Positions 40,301 to 44,634 of a DNA stretch of 44,634 nt are shown here, piece after piece. The stretch covers positions 1 to 44,634 of the forward strand of contig ONBH01000017.1 in assembly GCA_900316005.1 (NCBI GenBank), read 5' to 3'. A program made the translations under genes and the position numbers. This DNA comes from an uncultured Bacteroidales bacterium (GTDB taxonomy: Bacteria > Bacteroidota > Bacteroidia > Bacteroidales > Paludibacteraceae). Under the pieces are notes generated by a model. It worked only from the letters and a program-made list of their open reading frames with translations. It searched no databases and was not told the origin of the DNA. How positions within the stretch are numbered: the stretch's first letter is position 1; every line of letters starts with the position of its first letter.

Positions 40301-43300
40301 CTGTTGTCAAGACCATGGAGGTCTATCGTGGCCAAACTGATGACTACAATGACCTGGAACTACAACTCTGCCTTGATGACTGCCCCAAGGTGTACGGCTC
40401 GCTCAAGTTCTCGGTGCACTACCTGCCGGAGTCTTCGCCCGTACAGGTGGCCTTCCCGCGTGACAAATGGGTGATGAATACCCTCTCGGCACGCGACTCC
40501 GTGGGCTACTACCTGCCTATCACCATCGATGGATTTGATATCCACCATAAGAACTTCGACCATATTGATTTCCAGTACAAGCTCTCTACCGAGAACGATG
40601 ATGCCTGGGTAACACAGTGCTCCTTCTATGCCGACGAAGACCTCTACAACAGAGCTACCGGCAACAAAGCACTCATCAAGAACGGACGGATCACTCCCTT
40701 CCGTTTCTACGGCGAGCGTGACCCCAAGGAACTTAACTACGACCTGCGTGCCGTCAGCTTCTGCCGTTACGGCTCGGGATTTGTCACCAAGTCATCGCCC
40801 ATCGTCAGCGGCGTGAAAGACACCCGCCCGCCCGTACTCTTCGGCAAACCCCAACCCGCTAATGGCATCCTCACGCTCGAGAACAACATCACCCTACGCT
40901 TCTCTGAGCCCATAGCCGGCAACTGGCTCGACGAGGATAACAACTTCCAACTCCGTGGCGTCACCAATACTACCGGCATCACGCAGTCCACTTCGCCTTA
41001 TCTCGGCGGACAGAATCACCAGTTCCTCATGACCAATGCCGGTCGTGAGATGGCGGTCACGGACCTCACGATTGATATGTTGATTCGACCCGCTTCATCC
41101 GGCAAGACCATGACCCTCTTCGCGCACGGAGACAGCACCAACTGGTTCGAGTTCCGCCTCACAGCCGACAATCGACTGCAAGCGCTGCTCCAGGATGACG
41201 AAAAGGAACTGGTTACCGTGACCTCACGACCCATGGGCGAACTCTCGACAACCGACTTTACGCGCGTTATTATGGTCTATAACTTCGACAACGAGGATGT
41301 CCGCTTCTATGTCGGTACAATGGATATAACCGATGACGACAACAAGGATGTCAACCCCTATATCCTGCAAAACGATGTCTCGCCAATCTTGGTGGGTACC
41401 CCCATCTTCTCCGATGCCGCTACCTTCCATGGTAACGTCATGGAGGTACGTGTCTGGACCAAAGCCCTCACCCCCGATGAGATCGTTAATACGCATATGC
41501 GCCGCCTCACCGGCTATGAACACGGACTGATGGATTACTATCCTATGGATGAGGGCGAGGGCGAAGCACTCACCGACCTCGCTTCCGGTGCCACGCTCTA
41601 TGGTAATGCAATGAGTTGGACCAATCCGCAGGGTATATCCGTGGCACTCAACGGCACACCGCTGCAGCTCCGACCCGAGTGCTTCACACGCTCGGCTGCC
41701 CAAGATTATACGCTCATGGGGTGGTTCCGCCTCGATAACAATGAGGAAGACCATGTCTCCCTCTTCGCAACCTACCTGGGCGACTCCCTTACCATGGAAC
41801 TGGCTTACGACAACAAGCGTCTCACTTTCCGTCAGGATGATATCTATGCCGCCGCCGAAGTACGCATGGCGAGCGGTGGGTGGTACCATGTGGCTCTCGT
41901 TGTCAGCAAGGCGTACAACGTGGGTAGCCTCTATATCGATGGTAAGTTGGTTCAGACCTTCTCCGTCAGCAAACTCAGTGGTATCAATGGTACCCGGATG
42001 CTCATGGGTAAGGGACTGCGCGGTAATATCGATGATGTCTGCCTCTTCGAGCAAGCGCTGCCCGCTTCGCTCGTACGCGAGTATGTCAGCTCGACGCCTG
42101 CCGGCGATGAGATGGGTCTGATAGCTCTCTTGCCTTTCTCCGAGATGAAACGCAACGCCTCCAATATCATGGAGCTCGTCTTCTCAATCAATGACCAGCG
42201 CGTCTTCCGCGATGCCTTGGGTAATGTGGTCGAGAAGGTTGTTCCACTCCTGCTGATACCCTACGACCAAATGCCGGCGGAGGACCTCGCTGACCGCTCG
42301 AACTTTGCACCCGTTAAAGACCGCGGACAGCTGACCAACCTCAACTTCAACTGGTCGTACAACAACGAGGAACTCCTCATCAACCTCCGCATGCAAGACC
42401 GCGAAATCAACAGGCGTACCATCTACCTCACCGTACGGGATGTAGAGGATATCAATGGTAACCGCCTGCCCTCACCCGTATCCTGGACCGTCTATGCCGA
42501 CCTCAATAGCCTGCGCTGGAACAAGCGCACCGTCGAGGAAAAGATTGACGATGCCTCCGAGGACTACACCTTCCGCGTCGGTATCTATAACTCCACCGGT
42601 ATGACCCGCCAATATACCATTGACAAACTGCCTATCTGGCTCGAATGTACACCCAATCAGGGCACTCTCGAGGCAAAGGATGAGCAGAATATCACCTTTA
42701 CCGTCAAGAAAGGACTCACACCCGGCAAACACAATGCTGTCATCTTCCTCACCGATGACAACGGACTCACCGAGTCGCTCGTCATCGATGTAGAGGTGCT
42801 CAATGTCTGCCCGTGGGGAGATATTGATACCCGCAAGTACCACCAGAATATGTCGCTGCGTGCACAGGTATTCATCGAAAACGGCGGTTCTGAGATTATC
42901 GACACCGACAAGGAGGATATCATCGGTATCTTCTGCAACGGCGAGTTACTCGGTAAGGGAAATATCAGCAGCGATGACTTCACGCGCGGGTACGTATATA
43001 TTACGGTCTATGGCGATGCCGGACTGAACGGACGCATGCTTACGGCACAACTCTGGCGTCATTCGGTAGCCAAGACCTTCCTGCTTACCCCCGATGTGCA
43101 GATCCGATTCAAGGAGAGTGCTTGCCTGGGTTGCCCGCCCAATGAACCCGTACGACTCACTACATCCGACAACATGATGCAGGCTATTAACCTGGGAGCC
43201 GGCTGGAACTGGATCTCCTTCTACCTCAAACCCTACAACAACGGTGATATCAACACCTGCCTGAAGGTCGATGAGGTATTCACCGAAGGCGATGAGATCA

Positions 43301-44196
43301 AGACACCCGCTAACCGCAAGTTCTGTCAGTTCGACGACTCTACCTACCTCTGGATTGGTTCGCTCAAGAAGTTCGACCACCGTCATATGTACATGATGTA
43401 CACCGCCAAAGAGCATACCATCTTCCTCGAGGGTATTACCCTCCAGAGCGAGGCGGATCGCTCCGTCAAACTCGTTTCGGGATGGAATGTGTTGCCTTAT
43501 CTCCGTCAGGATAACGCTTCGCTCCGTGACGCACTCGGCGACTACTATCCCTATGCTACCGAAGGCGATATGATCAAGAACCACGATGAGTTCGCCGTCT
43601 TCTCCGATGCCGGTAAGTGGGAGGGTAACCTCACCTACATGCGCCCGGGCTGCGGCTACCTGCTCTATCGTAAGGCTGCTTCACCGGTTACCTTTATCTA
43701 TCCCGTATCCAACGCTAACGCCAATGCCAGCGCCAACGCCTATGTCATGGCTGATGCCAATGCCAACGCTAATACCTACGCCAAAGCGGCCACGAACATG
43801 ACCATGATAGCCAGAATCGATGCCGGTGATACCAAGATGGATAATGCCACCCTCTACGCCTATATCGGCTCCGAACAAGTCGGCGTAGCTACTCCCATTA
43901 CAATTGAGGGAGGCGACGACGAAGGCTTATACTTCTTGACTATTAGCTCCAATGCCATCGGCAGCACCGTACGCTTCGAAACGGAGGACGGCACCATCCT
44001 GACTCCCGCTTCCGCAGGCGAGGGTCGCCGAGAGGTTTCTTACGAAGCCGATGCGCATTATGGTTCGCTTACTTCGCCCGTGGTACTAACGACGAACGAC
44101 GAACTGCTAACGACTAAGATATTCGAAAACGGTCATATTATCATTATCCGCGGTGGCGAACGTTACGATACCACGGGTAAACGACTGACTGAATAA
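34366..44196 (+). CDS. Giant exported modular protein 2, paralogue of giant 1
   Basis: 3276 residues. Signal peptide 1 to about 24 (MKKFLFVALLLL; cleavage near SLLA-ND). The order of modules equals that of giant 1: carboxypeptidase-regulatory-like pair (about 869-950 and 965-1030), variable centre (about 1415-1805), the block with PRDKWVMNTLSARDSVGYY (about 2030), a Big_5-type domain (about 2152-2210), LamG 1 (about 2209-2379), LamG 2 (about 2436-2582), BACON-like (about 2730-2815; LPIWLECTPNQGTL), GWNWIS (about 2946), the LYAYIGSEQVGVATP module and the end FENGHIIIIRGGERYD then TGKRLTE. Outer regions are highly similar to giant 1, with stretches near identity at the protein level. The centre is not. 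No transmembrane span except the signal peptide. A surface adhesin or carbohydrate-binding role is plausible; no catalytic motif is seen. Thirteen bases after the acyltransferase gene. Confidence 0.85.
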   Translation: MKKFLFVALLLLSPVAFSLSSLLANDYLEVSRHYQAYCSGRNTIHFKIPVWAYGRWNDYHLDTLGTTISWQVQGEDSEVFMHIGGDAYGDNRESNDRGTSYVWMLRNADGTGTKGGMINVTNEYYGNEQQIEYINAWYRVDVKQQSDDNCSRVTILEFDWYPPAELNNKKFKVSIHADIRKRASTSADYFLDYTFPSSFTGGDNTAAPQLYTPYLHMVNEFGVTGRGLAAIPFFSQAKPIQYTNPLISDTIQLRENAGTMLVPTSDSGYYAFEASFQVYRNEETGQTENIKSNAIAIPAYHRIHDFLVTAQQDEHASYTGANVLTWRLKFPQARDMIQSDFFEIQRAFKSDFSDALTVQLLPMTLGDSIYRFVDENRTAWNGTELRTDTIAARLSVSETDFTVYDDDENPVADVTMTLTANKLVLPSAPVYYRVRRTSAAVWDWDHDFARSFELYKSTFLAPLKQTQVDYTLDSNFVNNKVVHFCIGIDNMQIGPRALSIDECELSYNSIRPRSNDGCVNYILDYPSVYWDRNNIPRRHYSDIFIYVRTADGQEPYGPRPGTLTTGGTTKFRVPVGSTVERLIRLKEIGIPIDLDLRTDSLATTYMGDEAQDKREQITFDYNSSFFSWFGSKTEYVKVKSEINSKAPVPSREVDSILTARKEDLKQLLFPKLGTLNGGFGRCTWDRTARLILRRTMVETGQAIDLPVPQDSIIRLPDGSWMAHMTDVADAPCTHYRYQVLIDQSHATLRVADSVYLQPITVNGPELYSEQAAEIRSFTASQGDAGANRKDGVHLQWTVSSMAVDSFVVRRVKMYTTESPEVIYRGDENHFYDKTAIPGQHYEYTLTSSYTCNGHTTDRFLTAEGWRTIYGQISGTIQMPDYAGMAGVQVSLSANGQTLSTVTTGASGAFLFDSLTYNIAQGTVYTITPTSQYGTFSYNNTSSGVASVSLDANHAVVGNVNFVNTSIVRVSGRVLYDLSTIPVADACFILNGDTIRRGNTIYRTGTDGNFEIIIPRSMPCRLRVAKAGHGFANDGYLIATGTDTVFSLVKALDGVRFYDRTKVRLVGRVAGGLDQQALKHGFGLGRNNLGDDLQLVLMLEGDNTAHIVHDPDDLTRDTLHRSVDATDILFEQKRITIRPDVVTGEYAADLFPVKYKVVQANANGYATLFPTGTSSETFDLTNAPLTVIRDTLTNGNQQQTTAYNAIYDRIYRAPVQIKMTQLLYGMEKAGYGEQYGEYTDIDGHSYTMLLYHEQNDSAVYTLGYPVFRYNSQYQFMVSAYEEYCYNNNRQNGLIDRVPLRSGSVTIRNGLHSATESRSYPLDNEGRNTSILLKSDNIDIANSGTAALRSVSAALVTEGNTVETDLFRAFVSGNVVKNNTLRTSAADIILLDVIRDPGGMGSSSWLEKGSTYKFGFSSRTYYNFGLEAGIKWADGITQSVGVVAAPAGAGTYAGNDYETQRGLTLSMPFTWEVDWTNKYYYEYTTNTRIATSASSSGVGANADIYLGTTRSVVTGLAKSVTVISDSLWQARQVAYNNGALKLLAQGTDSAGNTYYLVTGEKNVFGATIANTFAYTQKYILGSVIPALVRERASLLEIFPDTLSAYEAADERGEPVYWYKGEADQIIGTDTLTTDVYEMITPRFSDEPFMDRIASLDRRIINWIAIIISNEKEKVMARTTGLKYGTYSVSGGSSYSQSDSYVTGASYSELPQEFKDLLIYNLKQSGTKVLERATLDNLKNIQNFFKNKGKEIGTDVGKIIKQDLLLYEWNNDTKQTEQHARDPKTLRGKSGNMEFEYVIEPIFNYTNDEFRSKEGGSSRKVGYTISPDPHGDITVSVYRANLDSVFQLESKVPRDQTNMENDTLLFGSYVFYTEAGSSYCPHEDEERTLFYNAGTAVIGGGTLYTAKPELAINTHEMTNVAADKPAIFRITLMNNADQQNTFQSGEFMHLSLAGGNPDGAKVYIDGVPIAAGYPIYLVAGTPVVKTMEVYRGQTDDYNDLELQLCLDDCPKVYGSLKFSVHYLPESSPVQVAFPRDKWVMNTLSARDSVGYYLPITIDGFDIHHKNFDHIDFQYKLSTENDDAWVTQCSFYADEDLYNRATGNKALIKNGRITPFRFYGERDPKELNYDLRAVSFCRYGSGFVTKSSPIVSGVKDTRPPVLFGKPQPANGILTLENNITLRFSEPIAGNWLDEDNNFQLRGVTNTTGITQSTSPYLGGQNHQFLMTNAGREMAVTDLTIDMLIRPASSGKTMTLFAHGDSTNWFEFRLTADNRLQALLQDDEKELVTVTSRPMGELSTTDFTRVIMVYNFDNEDVRFYVGTMDITDDDNKDVNPYILQNDVSPILVGTPIFSDAATFHGNVMEVRVWTKALTPDEIVNTHMRRLTGYEHGLMDYYPMDEGEGEALTDLASGATLYGNAMSWTNPQGISVALNGTPLQLRPECFTRSAAQDYTLMGWFRLDNNEEDHVSLFATYLGDSLTMELAYDNKRLTFRQDDIYAAAEVRMASGGWYHVALVVSKAYNVGSLYIDGKLVQTFSVSKLSGINGTRMLMGKGLRGNIDDVCLFEQALPASLVREYVSSTPAGDEMGLIALLPFSEMKRNASNIMELVFSINDQRVFRDALGNVVEKVVPLLLIPYDQMPAEDLADRSNFAPVKDRGQLTNLNFNWSYNNEELLINLRMQDREINRRTIYLTVRDVEDINGNRLPSPVSWTVYADLNSLRWNKRTVEEKIDDASEDYTFRVGIYNSTGMTRQYTIDKLPIWLECTPNQGTLEAKDEQNITFTVKKGLTPGKHNAVIFLTDDNGLTESLVIDVEVLNVCPWGDIDTRKYHQNMSLRAQVFIENGGSEIIDTDKEDIIGIFCNGELLGKGNISSDDFTRGYVYITVYGDAGLNGRMLTAQLWRHSVAKTFLLTPDVQIRFKESACLGCPPNEPVRLTTSDNMMQAINLGAGWNWISFYLKPYNNGDINTCLKVDEVFTEGDEIKTPANRKFCQFDDSTYLWIGSLKKFDHRHMYMMYTAKEHTIFLEGITLQSEADRSVKLVSGWNVLPYLRQDNASLRDALGDYYPYATEGDMIKNHDEFAVFSDAGKWEGNLTYMRPGCGYLLYRKAASPVTFIYPVSNANANASANAYVMADANANANTYAKAATNMTMIARIDAGDTKMDNATLYAYIGSEQVGVATPITIEGGDDEGLYFLTISSNAIGSTVRFETEDGTILTPASAGEGRREVSYEADAHYGSLTSPVVLTTNDELLTTKIFENGHIIIIRGGERYDTTGKRLTE
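44086..44117. repeat. Coding heptanucleotide array near the end of giant gene 2
   Basis: Identical in sequence to 33097-33128 (32 bases), read as LTTNDELLTT before KIFENGHI. The array was in the common ancestor of the two giants, or has been kept alike by gene conversion. Confidence 0.8.
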
Positions 44197-44197
44197 C

Positions 44198-44225
44198 CTC
44201 CTCCCCCCCCCGCAAGGGGGAGGGG
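44198..44225 (+). terminator. C-rich/G-rich hairpin after giant gene 2
   Basis: CCTCCTCCCCC pairs with GGGGGAGGGG (one T-G pair) around a loop of about eight bases, directly after the stop codon. No T run follows, so it may be a repeat rather than a terminator. Low certainty. Confidence 0.4.
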
Positions 44226-44230
44226 TCCCC

Positions 44231-44395
44231 GAGTTCTCGGTTCTGAGTTCTCGGTCGCGTTCGGTCCTCGGATCGCTATGGTCGATACCGCTACGCTAAA
44301 TCGACGGGCGACCGAGACCTCCGCTCTTCCCCACCGCAACAAGTTGCGTCGGGGGCCCCGAGGTGATCGGTTCTGGGTTCTCGGTTCTCGGTGAT
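44231..44395. repeat. Heptanucleotide array (CGGTTCT) split by structured element copy B
   Basis: Heptads CGGTTCT, GAGTTCT and GGGTTCT lie at 44231-44254 and 44366-44395, on both sides of the 106-nt element at 44255-44360. This resembles the split arrays at 1111 and 6869, where a different GC-rich segment lies in the middle. Confidence 0.7.
44255..44360 (+). ncRNA. Two-hairpin structured element, copy B
   Basis: Helix 1: 44263-44266 with 44316-44319, C44267 bulged, 44268-44271 with 44312-44315, A44272 bulged, 44273-44276 with 44308-44311. All 12 pairs are Watson-Crick. Helix 2: CCCC and CGCAAC (44329-44340) with GTTGCG and GGGG (44343-44354), with a 2x2 internal loop. Ends match copy A (TCGCGTTCGG and GGGGGCCCCG). 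Five of the 12 helix-1 pairs differ from copy A on both sides. No promoter of the local type is visible just upstream, so this copy may be silent or be read from the giant unit. Confidence 0.5.
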
Positions 44396-44412
44396 TGGGG
44401 TGGACTACCTGT

Positions 44413-44437
44413 AGAGACGGCATACCTTGCCGTCTCT
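44413..44437. repeat. Palindromic repeat, copy 2 (AGAGACGGCA/TGCCGTCTCT)
   Basis: Same 10-bp stem and ACCTGT flank as 19839-19864, with a 5-nt loop. Confidence 0.8.
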
Positions 44438-44535
44438 CGTTCATTCCACGAGCTACTGTTATCCGCTGGAATAACCAATGGATAGAGCAGGGGCTCATAA
44501 ACAAGGAAAATCATGGTAATTATAGAAAAGTAGCA

Positions 44536-44624
44536 TGAAACTTTGAAACTTTGGAACTTTGATGAAACTTTATAACTTGCTGAAATACAGCAGATTGAGT
44601 CTGAAAGTGTCAAAGTTCCAAAGT
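44536..44624. repeat. Eight-base repeat (GAAACTTT) and 15-bp inverted repeat
   Basis: GAAACTTT units at 44536-44570. ACTTTGGAACTTTGA (44548-44562) is the exact reverse complement of TCAAAGTTCCAAAGT (44610-44624). From 44197 to the window end there are only repeats; I see no gene. Confidence 0.7.
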
Positions 44625-44634
44625 CTCACGACAA

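Noticed and set aside
44296..44613. Minus-strand open frame near the right end
   Set aside because: It is built from repeat sequence (heptads, palindrome and the GAAACTTT units) and has no recognisable protein features.

Overview
The window looks like a piece of a Bacteroidales (Bacteroidetes) chromosome, probably from an uncultured gut-type lineage. Four observations point there. The promoters are of the Bacteroidetes type (TTG, 20 nt, TAnnTTTG) and Shine-Dalgarno sequences are absent. Lipoproteins and giant secreted LamG/BACON/carboxypeptidase-regulatory proteins are present. The dapB-lepB-wbqC gene order is typical of the order. The family or genus cannot be named from the sequence alone.

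Layout. Positions 1-1110 hold the 3' end of an outer-membrane beta-barrel gene with its terminator, then a single-gene unit for a 94-residue secreted protein that is almost only a T9SS-like sorting domain, with its own promoter and terminator. From 1190 to 15704 every gene lies on the minus strand. Reading in the direction of transcription, unit one (15704 to 10701) is an NtrC-like response regulator, recF, a GHL10 glycosidase, threonine aldolase and a YgjP-type metallopeptidase, all overlapping. Unit two starts at a promoter at 10638-10669: dapB, lepB, wbqC-like and ilvE. The next genes probably follow by read-through: a POT peptide transporter, a coiled-coil protein with a nonapeptide-like minisatellite, rsmI, a flippase, riboflavin synthase and an FKBP. 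Then come ssb (plus), converging on an RlmL-like methyltransferase and mscS (minus). From 18884 on, everything reads rightward: an AraC regulator, a GNAT acetyltransferase with a membrane-anchored AraC regulator, and a long unit with a promoter at 22002-22032 that encodes three small lipoproteins, a 3242-residue giant, a HGSNAT-like membrane acyltransferase and a second, paralogous 3276-residue giant. The two giants make up about 44% of the window.

Working together: most minus-strand genes are housekeeping (lysine and peptidoglycan precursor synthesis, protein export, DNA repair, rRNA methylation, riboflavin). The rightward 22-44 kb block looks like an accessory cell-surface system: lipoproteins plus two very large exported modular proteins, with a membrane-bound regulator next door.

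The most unusual feature is the repeat load. Arrays with a seven-nucleotide period, of several different sequences, sit at almost every intra-operon junction, supply stop codons and last residues of genes, and have been absorbed into coding regions. A separate element of about 105 nt occurs at 624-728 and 44255-44360 with the same two-hairpin fold held by compensatory base changes; one copy begins at a predicted transcription start. This is my best candidate for something undescribed.
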